64,000 nucleotides of DNA from Schaalia georgiae DSM 6843 (lineage in GTDB: Bacteria > Actinomycetota > Actinomycetes > Actinomycetales > Actinomycetaceae), in the NCBI RefSeq assembly GCF_000429245.1, contig NZ_AUBM01000015.1:1-64000 (forward strand), in the 5' to 3' direction. Shown in pieces: positions 41,478 to 50,683 of this stretch (position 1 is the first letter of the stretch; every line of letters begins with the position of its first letter). The position numbers and the translations under genes were made by a program. The notes beneath the pieces are model-generated. The model ran no database searches. It worked only from the letters and a program-made list of their open reading frames with translations, and was not told the DNA's origin.

Positions 41478-41785
41478 CGGCGCTCGGCCGGGGAGTGGGG
41501 CCGCGGGGCGCGCCCGCGTGCTCGACGCGTACCCCCTCGCGCATGGCCCCAGCCCCTTGTTGGTGCGGGCGCGCCCCCGCCCGCCGCGCGAAAGGACCCC
41601 GACAATTGCCGGGGGGTGGGCCCTGTCCGTTGCCGGAGCGACTGGGGCAGCGCGCGGACGGCGCCGACAACGGCCTTCGGGCCGCCCGTGTGGAGAACAG
41701 CACGATCGCCCCGCTCCCGCGGATCGGGGGAGCCCGCTTGTTAGACTCTGACCAGCCACAGCCCGTAACGCGACGAAGGACAGCC
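41478..41785. other. Gap between ATP-grasp and FemAB genes
   Basis: 308 bp. It contains a short hairpin CGGCC-TTCG-GGCCG (41671-41684), which could end the ATP-grasp transcript, and a good -10, TAGACT (41742-41747), for the FemAB gene with a ~35 nt leader. No gene seen. Confidence 0.5.
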
Positions 41786-42811
41786 ATGCCCGAGACTCAG
41801 CTCATACCCATCGACGTCGAGGAGAAGACCGCAGCGGCCTCGGGTTTCCAGGACAGCGCTCTGCCCGTCGAGCAGGCGTGCGTGTGGGAGGCGTTCGAGG
41901 CGTCGCAGGGCCATTCGCTGTGGGGGCGCTACAAGTGGTGCGAGGACGGCAAACTCATCGCCTTCCTCACCCTGTACAACTACTCGCTGCGGGGCGTGCG
42001 CTTCCTGTGGGCCAAATGGGGGCCCGTGTGGCTGCGCGAGGCCACGCCCGAGCGCGAGGAGGCGCTGCGCGCCGACCTGCTGCGCGAGATCCGCTCCCGC
42101 GACCGCTCCGTCGTCTTCGTCCGGCTCCACGCCTGGTACCAGCATCCCGACCTGTACATGCCTATGCAGACCATCAGCTACGACCGCACCGTCGTCATCG
42201 ACACCTCCGGGCGCACCGAGGAGAAGATCCTCGCCGCCATGCCCAAATCGGGGAGGCGCTCGATCACCTCAGGCAGGCGCAAGGGCGAGGCGGAGGGCGT
42301 CACCTTCCACGAGGACACCGGCCGCGCCCCCGAGGTCATCGACGAGTACTACGCCGTCATGGAGGAGACCGCTGAGCGCGACGGCTTCCGCCCCCACCCC
42401 AAGCAGGTCTACCTGGACCTCCTGTCGTCCCTGGGCCCCGAGCACGCGCGCATCTTCTCGATGCGCGACTCCGAGGGCGCAGTCCTGTGCTGGGACTTCT
42501 GCCTCGTCCAGGGGATCCGCGCCCAGGCCGAGTACGGCGCTTCCACAGACGAGGCCCGCAAACTCCGCCAGCCCCCGGTACTGGACTTCCTGGCCGCCGC
42601 CGCCCTGGCCTCCGAGGGGGTCAGGGGATTCGACCTCATGGGCGCCCACTCGGCGCGCTGCCCCGAGCTGTTCCGCGTCGGCAAGTACAAGATCGCCTTC
42701 GCCTCGCACTTCACGGACGTGCCCGGCGGATGGGAGATGCCCATCAAGAAGACCACCTACCGCTCCTTGCGGACGGCGATGTCCGTGAAGAGGCGGATGC
42801 GCCGGTCCTGA
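41786..42811 (+). CDS. FemAB/FemX-type peptidoglycan aminoacyltransferase
   Basis: 341 residues. Two GNAT-like lobes of the Fem family: VRFLWAKWGPVWLREATP and VVFVRLHAWYQHPDLYMPMQ, then the hallmark AMPKSGRRSITSGRRKG (the K-x-R-x-x-I-rich stretch near residue 155), YYAVMEETAERDGFRPHP and GIRAQAEYGAS. The C-terminal FDLMGAHSARCPELFRVGKY matches the usual Fem D-x-x-G..P..G-x-x-x-F-K end. Transfers an amino acid from aminoacyl-tRNA to the lipid II stem; lysine is plausible for this taxon. GAAGGA precedes ATG 41786. Downstream neighbour is thrS, but the tRNA used is unknown. Confidence 0.85.
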   Translation: MPETQLIPIDVEEKTAAASGFQDSALPVEQACVWEAFEASQGHSLWGRYKWCEDGKLIAFLTLYNYSLRGVRFLWAKWGPVWLREATPEREEALRADLLREIRSRDRSVVFVRLHAWYQHPDLYMPMQTISYDRTVVIDTSGRTEEKILAAMPKSGRRSITSGRRKGEAEGVTFHEDTGRAPEVIDEYYAVMEETAERDGFRPHPKQVYLDLLSSLGPEHARIFSMRDSEGAVLCWDFCLVQGIRAQAEYGASTDEARKLRQPPVLDFLAAAALASEGVRGFDLMGAHSARCPELFRVGKYKIAFASHFTDVPGGWEMPIKKTTYRSLRTAMSVKRRMRRS

Positions 42812-42897
42812 AGCCGCCGCACTAGCGGGTAGAATCGCCATTGATCCTGAGCGCGGGGACTTCCGCGCCTTTGACCACACCGACCCGAGGAGCCCCC

Positions 42898-44895
42898 GTG
42901 CCCACTATCGACCTCGTCATCGACGGACAAGCGACCACCATCGAGGCGGGGACCACGGGCACGGCCTGGTACGCGGACGACCGCTCCGTCGTCGCCATCA
43001 AAGTCGACGGGGCCCCCCGCGACCTGGACACCGCGCTCGAAGCGGGCACCCGCGTCGAGGCCATCGCCCTGGACTCCCCGGACGGACTGGACATCCTGCG
43101 CCACAGTGCCACCCACGTGCTCGCCCAGGCCGTCCAGGGCCTCTTCCCCGACGTCAACCTGGGCATCGGTCCCTTCATCACCGATGGCTTCTACTACGAC
43201 TTCGGCAATATCGACGCCGTCACGCCCGAGTTGCTGCGCGAGTTGGAGAAGCGCATGAAGCGCATCGTCAAAGAGGGCCAGCGCTTCGTGCGCCGCGGGA
43301 TCAGCGAGGACGAGGCCCGAGTCGAACTGGCCGATCAGCCCTACAAGCTCGAACTGGTCACCACGAAGGGCAAGGGCGCCGAGGGGGCCTCCGTCGAGGT
43401 CGGCGGTAGCGGCCTCACCATGTACGACAACGTGCGCCGCGACGGGACGGTCGCATGGAAGGACCTGTGCCGCGGCCCCCACCTGCCCTCCACGAGGCTG
43501 ATCGGCAACGGCTTCGCGCTCACCAAGTCGTCGGCCGCCTACTGGAAAGGGGATCAGGACGGCGACCACTTGCAGCGCATCTACGGCACGGCTTGGGCAT
43601 CCAAGGACGACCTGGTCGCCTACCAGGAGCGCGTCAAGGAAGCGGAGCGCCGCGACCACCGGCGCCTCGGCGCAGAGCTGGACCTGTTCAGCTTCCCCGA
43701 GGAGATCGGCCCCGGCCTGCCCGTCTTCCACCCCAAGGGCGGTGTCCTCAAGCGCGTCATGGAGGACTACGTGCGCGAGGCGCACATCGCCAACGGCTTC
43801 CAGTACGTGGGCACGCCCCACATCTCCAAGGAGGACCTGTTCCACACCTCCGGCCACCTGCCCTACTACGCCGAGGGCATGTTCCCCCCGATGGACGACG
43901 AGGGCCAGGCCTACTACCTCAAGGCCATGAACTGCCCGATGCACAACCTCATCTACCGCGCCCGCGGGCGGTCCTACCGGGAGCTGCCCCTGCGGCTCTT
44001 CGAGTTCGGCACCGTCTACCGCGATGAGAAGTCCGGTGTGCTCCAGGGCCTCACCCGCGTGCGCTCCATCACCCAGGACGACTCGCACAGCTACGTCATG
44101 CCCGAGCAGGCCGAGGCCGAGATCAAGCACCTGCTCACCTTCATCCTGCGCCTCCTGCAGGACTTCGGACTCACCGACTTCTACCTGGAGCTGTCCACGC
44201 GCGGCACCGACGGCAAGAAGAAGGACAAGTTCATCGGCACCGACGAGCAGTGGGAGCAGGCCACCGCGATCCTGGAGCGCTGCGCCGCCGACACGGGGCT
44301 GCAGTGCGTGGCCGACCCGGGGGGCGCCGCGTTCTACGGCCCGAAGATCTCCATCCAGGCCAAGGACGCCATCGGGCGCACGTGGCAGATGTCCACCATC
44401 CAGTACGACTTCAACCAGCCGCACCGCTTCGGCCTGGAGTACACCGCCCCCGACGGGACGCGCCGCGAGCCCGTCATGATCCACTCCGCGAAGTTCGGCT
44501 CCATCGAGCGCTTCATCGGCGTGCTCACCGAGCACTACGCGGGCGCGTTCCCGGCCTGGCTCGCCCCCGTCCAGGTCAGGCTCGTGCCCGTGGCCAACGC
44601 TTTCGACGACTACGTGGAGGAAGTCGCAGGCAAGCTGCGCGAGCGCGGCATCCGCGTGGAGACGGACCTCTCCGACGACCGATTCGGCAAGAAGATCCGC
44701 AACGCCGCGAAGGAGAAAGTGCCTTTCACCCTTATCGCGGGCGGGGAGGACGCCGAGGCGGGGGCCGTGTCCTTCCGCCTGCGCGACGGTTCCCAGCACA
44801 ACGGGATCCCCGTGGACCGGGCGGTGGAGCTCATCGTCCGCCACGTGGCCTCGCGCGCCAACCACGACACCGTCGAGGGCATCGAGCGGGCGTGA
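42898..44895 (+). CDS. thrS: Threonyl-tRNA synthetase
   Basis: 665 residues, class II synthetase. An N-terminal TGS domain ([17 protein letters not shown]) precedes the editing/second additional domain ([32 protein letters not shown]). The catalytic core has zinc ligands in [13 protein letters not shown] (Cys, ~residue 345), [10 protein letters not shown] (His ~396) and [17 protein letters not shown] (His ~526). An anticodon-binding domain follows ([20 protein letters not shown]). AGGAG lies 6 nt before GTG 42898; the -10 is TAGAAT at about 42829 with a ~55 nt leader, too short for a T-box. Heads the conserved thrS-HIT-pgsA-patA-pimA series. Confidence 0.95.
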   Translation: MPTIDLVIDGQATTIEAGTTGTAWYADDRSVVAIKVDGAPRDLDTALEAGTRVEAIALDSPDGLDILRHSATHVLAQAVQGLFPDVNLGIGPFITDGFYYDFGNIDAVTPELLRELEKRMKRIVKEGQRFVRRGISEDEARVELADQPYKLELVTTKGKGAEGASVEVGGSGLTMYDNVRRDGTVAWKDLCRGPHLPSTRLIGNGFALTKSSAAYWKGDQDGDHLQRIYGTAWASKDDLVAYQERVKEAERRDHRRLGAELDLFSFPEEIGPGLPVFHPKGGVLKRVMEDYVREAHIANGFQYVGTPHISKEDLFHTSGHLPYYAEGMFPPMDDEGQAYYLKAMNCPMHNLIYRARGRSYRELPLRLFEFGTVYRDEKSGVLQGLTRVRSITQDDSHSYVMPEQAEAEIKHLLTFILRLLQDFGLTDFYLELSTRGTDGKKKDKFIGTDEQWEQATAILERCAADTGLQCVADPGGAAFYGPKISIQAKDAIGRTWQMSTIQYDFNQPHRFGLEYTAPDGTRREPVMIHSAKFGSIERFIGVLTEHYAGAFPAWLAPVQVRLVPVANAFDDYVEEVAGKLRERGIRVETDLSDDRFGKKIRNAAKEKVPFTLIAGGEDAEAGAVSFRLRDGSQHNGIPVDRAVELIVRHVASRANHDTVEGIERA

Positions 44896-44897
44896 CC

Positions 44898-45500
44898 ATG
44901 AGCGAGCAGACCCCGGTACCGACCAGCGCGGGCCCCCTCGGGGCGGGAGCGCCGCTTCCCACCGAGGACTCCCGGTCCCTGGCGGGCGTCCCCGACGCCT
45001 TCAACCGCTTCTGGACGCCGTACCGGATGGCGTACATCCACGGTGAGGGCAAGCCCGCCGACGGTTCCCGTGGCGAGTGCCCGTTCTGCGCCGCCCCCGG
45101 CAAGGAGGACGCCGACGGACTCATCGTCCACCGGGGGAGCGAGTGCTTCGTGGTCATGAATCTCTTCCCTTACAATTCCGGCCACCTGCTGGTGTGCCCG
45201 TACCGCCATGTCTCCGACTACACGGAGCTCACCGGCCGGGAGCGGGTGGAGTTGGGGGAGCTCACCGCCACCGCCATGCGCCTCCTGCGCCGAGTCTCGG
45301 GCCCCCACGGCTTCAACCTGGGCATGAACCAGGGCGAGGTCGCAGGCGCGGGCATCGCCGCCCACCTCCACCAGCACATCGTGCCCCGCTGGTCGGGCGA
45401 CGCGAACTTCCTGCCGATCATCGCCCGCACCAAGGCCGTCCCTGAGCTGCTCGAGGACGCGCGATCTGCCCTCGCCGCCGCGTGGGACCAGGAGGACTGA
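44898..45500 (+). CDS. HIT-family protein (Ap4A phosphorylase-like)
   Basis: 200 residues. Histidine triad HLHQHIVPRW with upstream FPYNSGHLLVCPYRHV and CPFCAAPG (Cys-x-x-Cys) as in actinobacterial AP4A phosphorylases/HIT proteins (Rv2613c type). Degrades diadenosine tetraphosphate in the characterised mycobacterial enzyme. ATG 44898 lies 2 bp after the thrS stop; a GTG at 44892 overlaps it. Same order thrS-HIT-pgsA as in mycobacteria. Confidence 0.88.
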   Translation: MSEQTPVPTSAGPLGAGAPLPTEDSRSLAGVPDAFNRFWTPYRMAYIHGEGKPADGSRGECPFCAAPGKEDADGLIVHRGSECFVVMNLFPYNSGHLLVCPYRHVSDYTELTGRERVELGELTATAMRLLRRVSGPHGFNLGMNQGEVAGAGIAAHLHQHIVPRWSGDANFLPIIARTKAVPELLEDARSALAAAWDQED

Positions 45501-45503
45501 CAT

Positions 45504-46133
45504 ATGCTGGGCAACTACGGGCGCTCCATCCCAAGGGCCGTTTTCACACCGCTGGCCAGGCTCCTCGCCAAAGCGGGCGTCACCCCCAACATGGTGACCG
45601 CCTTCGGCACCGCTGCGACGATCGCGGTCGCCTTCGGCGTCGTCGCCCAGGGGTGGATCTGGCAGGGCGGGACCGCGTTGGCGGTCATTATGTTCGGGGA
45701 CTCCGTCGACGGCACCCTGGCCAGGATGACGACGGGCGGCACCCGCTTCGGCGCCTTCTTCGACTCGACCCTGGACCGCCTCGGCGACGGCGCGGTCTTC
45801 TCCTCCCTCACCTACTACGCGGTCTTCCACATGGAGGAGGGGACCGCCCGCACGTGGGCGGTCGTCGCGGGCCTCGCCTCCATCGTCGGGGCCGCCGCCG
45901 TCCCCTACGCGCGCGCCCGCGCCGAGTCCGTCGGCGTGATCGCGAAACTCGGTATCGCCGAGCGCACCGATAGGCTCATCATCGCCATGGGCTCCGCGAT
46001 GATCATGGACCTGGGCGCCAGCGCGTGGGTCTTCGTCGCGGGGCTGACGTGGGTGGCGGTGGCCTCGTTCATCACCGTCGGGCAGCGCGTGTGGTACACG
46101 GCGCGGCACATCGACGAGGTGGAGGGCGCATGA
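45504..46133 (+). CDS. pgsA: Phosphatidylinositol phosphate synthase (CDP-alcohol phosphatidyltransferase)
   Basis: 209 residues, about six membrane helices. The CDP-alcohol phosphotransferase motif reads GDSVDGTLARMTTGGTRFGA then FFDSTLDR, with all conserved Asp residues. By position and length it matches PgsA1 (Rv2612c), which joins CDP-diacylglycerol and inositol 1-phosphate to phosphatidylinositol phosphate. Starts 3 bp after the HIT gene; its stop overlaps patA (ATGA). Confidence 0.9.
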   Translation: MLGNYGRSIPRAVFTPLARLLAKAGVTPNMVTAFGTAATIAVAFGVVAQGWIWQGGTALAVIMFGDSVDGTLARMTTGGTRFGAFFDSTLDRLGDGAVFSSLTYYAVFHMEEGTARTWAVVAGLASIVGAAAVPYARARAESVGVIAKLGIAERTDRLIIAMGSAMIMDLGASAWVFVAGLTWVAVASFITVGQRVWYTARHIDEVEGA

Positions 46134-47056
46134 GGTTCTCCGCCCTGTCGGTGGCGTTCGCCCTGGCCCCCCGCCTCCCGTTGGGGTGGGTGCTCTCCGC
46201 GGCCCGGGCGGGCGCCCGGCTGGCGGCGCGCCGGGGCGGGGCCAATGTGGACCAGTTGCGCTCCAACCTGCGCCGCCTCACCGGGGGGGAGCCCGACCAG
46301 GCGCTGGTGGTGCGGGCCGTCGAATCCCACATCCGCAACTACGCCGAGCAGCTCATGCTCGGCTCCCCGAAGGGGGCGCCGCTACTGGAGGGTGTCGTCT
46401 TCGAGGACTTCGACCGCATCAAAGCGGCGTCCGAGGACGGCCCCGTGGTCCTCGCGCTCGGGCACTCCGGATCATGGGACCGGGCCGGGGCGTGGGTCTG
46501 CGCGCACGGGCGCACCGTCGTCACCGTCGCCGAACGGGTGGAACCGCCCTCCCTGTTCGACTCCTTCGTGCGGCTGCGCGAGGGCGTGGGCATGGAGATC
46601 ATCGGCGTGGGCAAGGGCGAGTCCGTCTTCGACACCCTGGTCGAGCGCGTAAGGGGGCGCTCAGTCATCGTGCCGCTGCTGGCCGACCGGGACATCTCAG
46701 GAGCCGGGATCGAGGTCGACTTCGCGGGGCACCGCGCCCTCGTGGCAGCGGGTCCCGCCGCCCTCGCCCACAGGCTCTCGCGCCCCCTGTACGCCGTGTG
46801 CGTGTTCTACGGGGACGAGGATGCGCCCGTCGCCTCCGTGCGCGTCGAGGCCGTCGGCCCCATTACGGCCGCATCGGGCAGGGGCGCGAACGAAGTCGAA
46901 GCGCTCACCCAGGCGTGGGTGGACGCCTTCACGGGGATGCTCGCCAAGAAGCCCGAGGACTGGCACATGATGCAGAAGGTCTACACCGAGGACCTCGACC
47001 CCGAGCGCCTCGCACGCGCGCGCGCGGCCCACCGGAGCAGGGGGTCAGGGGAATGA
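46130..47056 (+). CDS. patA: Phosphatidylinositol mannoside acyltransferase
   Basis: 308 residues, LpxL/HtrB-like acyltransferase fold. The catalytic HxxxxD motif is HSGSWDRAGA (~residues 109-114), with DRDISGAGIEVDFAGH further on. Matches PatA (Rv2611c), which acylates the mannose at O-6 of PIM1/PIM2 at the inner membrane face. It is linked to pgsA and pimA by 4 bp overlaps on each side, so the three are coupled. Confidence 0.9.
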   Translation: MRFSALSVAFALAPRLPLGWVLSAARAGARLAARRGGANVDQLRSNLRRLTGGEPDQALVVRAVESHIRNYAEQLMLGSPKGAPLLEGVVFEDFDRIKAASEDGPVVLALGHSGSWDRAGAWVCAHGRTVVTVAERVEPPSLFDSFVRLREGVGMEIIGVGKGESVFDTLVERVRGRSVIVPLLADRDISGAGIEVDFAGHRALVAAGPAALAHRLSRPLYAVCVFYGDEDAPVASVRVEAVGPITAASGRGANEVEALTQAWVDAFTGMLAKKPEDWHMMQKVYTEDLDPERLARARAAHRSRGSGE

Positions 47057-48225
47057 GGATCGGCATCGTCAACCCCTACTCGTGGGACGTCCCTGGGGGA
47101 GTGGGCTTCCACATCCGCGACCTGGCGCTCAAATTGCGCAGCCGCGGGCACGATGTGCGGGTGCTCAGCCCCTCCAGCTCCTCCGGTCTGCCGGAGTGGG
47201 TCACCAGCGCCGGGTCGTCGGTCTCAGTCCCCTTCAACGGCTCGGTCGCCAACATCTCGATCAACCCCGCCGCCTTCGCCCGCACCCGCAGGTGGCTGGC
47301 CGACGGGGACTTCGATGTCGTCCACGTGCACGAGCCGGTTGTCCCCTCGGTGTCCATGGCCGCCACGATCCTGTCGGGCGCCCCCCTGGTCGCCACGTTC
47401 CACGCTGCCCTCACGCGCTCGCTGTCGCGGTCGATCGCCTCGGCGCCCATGCGCCCCTACATGGAGCGGATCGCCGTGCGGATCGCCGTGTCCAGCGAGG
47501 CACGGCGCACCCTCATCGAGCACCACGGAGGGGACGCGGTCATCATCCCCAACGGCGTGGACACGGCCTCCTTCCGCGGCGCAGAGCCCATCGAGCCGTG
47601 GCGCGCCCGCGACGGCGCCCCCGTGGTCGTCTTCCTGGGGCGCCTCGACGAGCCCCGCAAAGGCCTGCCAGTCTTCGCCGGCGCCATCCCCCGCGTGCTC
47701 GAGGCCATCCCTGGCGCGCGGTTCCTCATCGCCGGACGCGGCGAGGCGGAGGCGATCCGCTCCGGACTCGCCCGCTTCGGCGACAGCGTCCAGTTCCTGG
47801 GCGGCATCAGCGATCCCGAGAAGGAATCACTGCTGGCGGGCGCCAGCGCCTACGTGGCCCCCCAGACGGGCGGCGAGTCCTTCGGGATCGTCCTCGTCGA
47901 GGCGATGGCCGCCGGCACCGCCGTCGTCGCCTCCAGTATCGAGGCGTTCCGCGCCGTGCTGGGCGACGGGCGATTCGGCGCCCTCTTCGAGACGGGCAGC
48001 GCCGAGTCACTGGCCGACGAGCTGATCGCGCTGCTCGGCGATCCGCAGCGGCTGGAGACGATCGCCAGGGCAGGGGAGGCGGCCAGCCTCCAGTACGACT
48101 GGGAGGTCGTGGCCGACAAGGTCTACGAGGTGTACAAGCTCGCCATCGACACGGGCAGCCCGGCGGCCTCTGGGAGCCGCAGCGCCCGCAACCTCATCCG
48201 CGGCAGAGGGGAGGAAAGCCGATGA
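47053..48225 (+). CDS. pimA: Phosphatidylinositol mannosyltransferase PimA
   Basis: 390 residues, GT4 GT-B fold. MRIGIVNPYSWDVPGGVGFH (GGVG loop), VHVHEPVVPSVS and TFHAALTRSLS (His) form the acceptor half. VVFLGRLDEPRKGL and the GESFGIVLVEAMAAGTAVVA stretch (Glu and Gly) form the GDP-mannose half. PimA adds the first mannose to phosphatidylinositol. ATG 47053 overlaps patA and its stop overlaps the next gene. Confidence 0.92.
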   Translation: MRIGIVNPYSWDVPGGVGFHIRDLALKLRSRGHDVRVLSPSSSSGLPEWVTSAGSSVSVPFNGSVANISINPAAFARTRRWLADGDFDVVHVHEPVVPSVSMAATILSGAPLVATFHAALTRSLSRSIASAPMRPYMERIAVRIAVSSEARRTLIEHHGGDAVIIPNGVDTASFRGAEPIEPWRARDGAPVVVFLGRLDEPRKGLPVFAGAIPRVLEAIPGARFLIAGRGEAEAIRSGLARFGDSVQFLGGISDPEKESLLAGASAYVAPQTGGESFGIVLVEAMAAGTAVVASSIEAFRAVLGDGRFGALFETGSAESLADELIALLGDPQRLETIARAGEAASLQYDWEVVADKVYEVYKLAIDTGSPAASGSRSARNLIRGRGEESR

Positions 48226-48845
48226 TCTACCTCCAGACGCACCTCGTCGTCATCGCAGTGGTCGTGGTGGTGCTCGCCGCCGTCGTGGCCTACCTGTGCG
48301 TGATGGGCGCCAGAAGGCTCGACCGCCTCCACCAGCGCATACTCGCCAATCGGGACGCCCTGTCCCGCCTGCTCGTGCGCCGCGCCTCCGAGACGCTGCT
48401 GCTCGCGCGCGAGGACGCTCTGGGCGCGCGGGCGGGCACCTGCCTCACCGAGGTCGCCAACGCCTCGGTCGCCGATTCGGCGGACCAACTCAGCTGTGAC
48501 GGACTCGACCGGCGCTCCGGCGCCGCACCCGCCTCCGACCCCGTGGACGTGCGCAGGTGCCTGGAGAAGGCGTCGGCACTGTCGCGCGCGATCCGCGACA
48601 CCCTGGACGACGACACCCGCCGGCAGCTCGCGGCCCGTGAGCCCGCGCGGGCACGCCTGGAGGCCCTTGACGCCACGTGCTACCGCATCCAGTTGGCGCG
48701 CTCGGCGCACAACACGGACGTCACCCAGGTCCGTTCCCTGCGCGGCACCGCACTGGTACGCGTCTTCCACCTGGCCGGGCACGCCCCCGAGCCCGAGCCC
48801 ATAGATTTCGACGATGACACTCGCTACGACGGACGAGGATACTGA
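48222..48845 (+). CDS. Unknown single-pass membrane protein in the PIM operon
   Basis: 207 residues. An N-terminal membrane anchor (HLVVIAVVVVVLAAVVAYLC) is followed by a long helical cytosolic region (RRLDRLHQRILANRDALSRL, then Ala/Arg-rich) and an acidic tail. It is similar in layout to LemA-type proteins and to the protein after pimA in other actinobacteria. Starts within the end of pimA (4 bp overlap). Function unknown. Confidence 0.7.
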   Translation: MIYLQTHLVVIAVVVVVLAAVVAYLCVMGARRLDRLHQRILANRDALSRLLVRRASETLLLAREDALGARAGTCLTEVANASVADSADQLSCDGLDRRSGAAPASDPVDVRRCLEKASALSRAIRDTLDDDTRRQLAAREPARARLEALDATCYRIQLARSAHNTDVTQVRSLRGTALVRVFHLAGHAPEPEPIDFDDDTRYDGRGY

Positions 48846-48846
48846 C

Positions 48847-50133
48847 ATGACCGAAGCAGTCGTGAAGTGGGGTGGTCCCGGTGAGGACTACCGCCTGAGC
48901 CGGATCAACCGCACCGGTTCCCGTGCGGAGATCCACGTGGACGCGCCCTCCCCGGACAATGCCGCGCCCATCTGGCAGACGCCCAAGGCCGTTAGGGTGG
49001 TCCCGTGGTTCGAGATCGTCATGGTGGTCATCGGAGTCGCCGGCATCGTCTACTTCATGGTCTACGCCATGGACGCCGACGGCCTCACCACTGCGGTGAT
49101 GACCCTGATCGCCGTGGTGCCGCTGCTCATCGTCATGTCCGCCATGGTCTTCATCGACCGGTGGGAGCCGGAGCCGCTGAAGATGAAGATCATCGCCTTC
49201 CTGTGGGGCGGGGGCGTCGCGACCGTGTCCTCCATGATCATTAACACCGCCCTGATGACGAACACTGCCCTGGTCATCGGGGACGCCCAGAAGGCGCAGG
49301 CCATCGCCGCGGTGTTCGTCGCCCCCGTGGTGGAGGAGACTTTCAAGGGCCTGGGCGTGCTCGTCATCATTCTGGCGCGGCGCACGTCGATCAACTCACT
49401 GCTCGACGGGATCGTTTACGGCGGGATCGTCGCGGCCGGCTTCATGTTCGTCGAGGACATCCAGTACTTCGTCCGCTACGGCAGCAGCGGAACGGGATCG
49501 TTGGTGGCGATCTTCGTGATGCGCGGCCTGCTCAGCCCCTTCCTCCACTCGATGGCCACCTCGCTCACGGGCGTCGCGATGGCGTGGGGGGCGATCCGCG
49601 CCAAACACGCGTGGTCGCGGATCCTCGTGTTCCTGGCGGGCTGGGGAGCGGCGATGCTGGTGCACGGGCTGTGGAACTCGATGGGCTCTGACGGCATGCT
49701 GTCCACGCTGCTCAAGATGTACCTGTTCATCCAGGTCCCGTTGTTCGGCACGTGGCTCACTGTGCTGATCCGCACTTCGAACAGCGAGGCGGAGACGATC
49801 AAGAGGGGCCTGGTGCCCTACGTCCGCACCGGGTGGATCCTGCCGGCGGAGGTCTCGATGGTGACCGACCGCGGCAAACGCAAGGCGGCCCGCAAGTGGG
49901 TGGCCCGCGGGGGGGCTCCGGCCCGCAAGGCCATGCGCAGGTTCATGAACGAGCTGGCGTCGCTGGGCCTCGACCAGAGCCTCATGACCCGGGTGGGGCC
50001 CGACCCCGCCCGCATCGAGGAGGACCGCAGGCTCCTGGCGCAGGCCGCTGAGCACCGCGCCGAGTTCCTGCGGCTGACCGCAATCGCCTCCGACCAGACC
50101 GCCGTCGCCGGAGCGGTGGGGCGCGCCCAGTGA
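48847..50133 (+). CDS. PrsW family intramembrane metalloprotease
   Basis: 428 residues, about eight membrane helices. PrsW motifs: APVVEETFKGLGVL (Glu-Glu-x-x-x-Lys), GFMFVEDIQYFVRYG, LLSPFLHSMATSLTG (His) and VHGLWNS (His). This is a PrsW/CPBP-type glutamic or metal intramembrane peptidase. In Bacillus PrsW cleaves an anti-sigma factor; no anti-sigma gene is visible here. GAGGA precedes ATG 48847. A cytosolic Arg-rich C-terminal tail of ~90 residues is longer than usual. Confidence 0.83.
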   Translation: MTEAVVKWGGPGEDYRLSRINRTGSRAEIHVDAPSPDNAAPIWQTPKAVRVVPWFEIVMVVIGVAGIVYFMVYAMDADGLTTAVMTLIAVVPLLIVMSAMVFIDRWEPEPLKMKIIAFLWGGGVATVSSMIINTALMTNTALVIGDAQKAQAIAAVFVAPVVEETFKGLGVLVIILARRTSINSLLDGIVYGGIVAAGFMFVEDIQYFVRYGSSGTGSLVAIFVMRGLLSPFLHSMATSLTGVAMAWGAIRAKHAWSRILVFLAGWGAAMLVHGLWNSMGSDGMLSTLLKMYLFIQVPLFGTWLTVLIRTSNSEAETIKRGLVPYVRTGWILPAEVSMVTDRGKRKAARKWVARGGAPARKAMRRFMNELASLGLDQSLMTRVGPDPARIEEDRRLLAQAAEHRAEFLRLTAIASDQTAVAGAVGRAQ

Positions 50134-50669
50134 GCGCCGACGGGCCCGGCGACTGGCCTCGCGACTCGGAGGGCTACCCGCACAGGCAGGCGGCCCGCGT
50201 CGTCCTTTTCGATGAGCGCGGCCGCCTGCTGCTGGCCATCGGTCACGACGCGGACGACCCGGCGCGCCAGTGGTGGTTCACCATCGGCGGCGGGATCGAG
50301 GAGGGCGAGGATCCGGCCTCGGGGGCCGTCCGCGAGGTCCGCGAGGAGACGGGGATACGCCTGGGCGTCGAGGACCTGGTGGGGCCGGTCATGTACCGCA
50401 CCGCCGAGTTCGACTTCGCCGCCGTCACCGCGCGCCAGGACGAGTGGTTCTTCGTTGCCCGCACGGAGTGCGCCGAGGTGAGCCGCGAGGGGTGGACGGA
50501 CCTGGAGAAAGAAGTCCTCGATGGGCTCAAGTGGTGGGACTTGGACGAGTTGGAGGACCTCGGCGGCGCCGCCGAGGTCTACCCGCGCCAGCTCGTGGGG
50601 CTCGCTCGCGAATGGCGCGACGGCTGGGACGGCCGCCTCATCTCGTTGACCGGGGCGCGCGAGCCCTGA
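50130..50669 (+). CDS. Nudix hydrolase
   Basis: 179 residues. The Nudix box GGGIEEGEDPASGAVREVRE then ETGI matches Gx5Ex7REVxEExGI (residues ~49-72). Its substrate (nucleoside diphosphate derivative) is unknown. GTG 50130 overlaps the PrsW gene stop, ending the thrS-to-Nudix run. It is convergent with serB. Confidence 0.85.
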   Translation: MSADGPGDWPRDSEGYPHRQAARVVLFDERGRLLLAIGHDADDPARQWWFTIGGGIEEGEDPASGAVREVREETGIRLGVEDLVGPVMYRTAEFDFAAVTARQDEWFFVARTECAEVSREGWTDLEKEVLDGLKWWDLDELEDLGGAAEVYPRQLVGLAREWRDGWDGRLISLTGAREP

Positions 50670-50683
50670 GACCGCTGGGGCCG

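Noticed and set aside
41478-41785. Small gene between ATP-grasp and FemAB genes
   Set aside because: Open frames here have no RBS or codon preference and cross the FemAB promoter.
42812-42897. T-box riboswitch before thrS
   Set aside because: The leader is only about 55 nt and has no T-box sequence or antiterminator.
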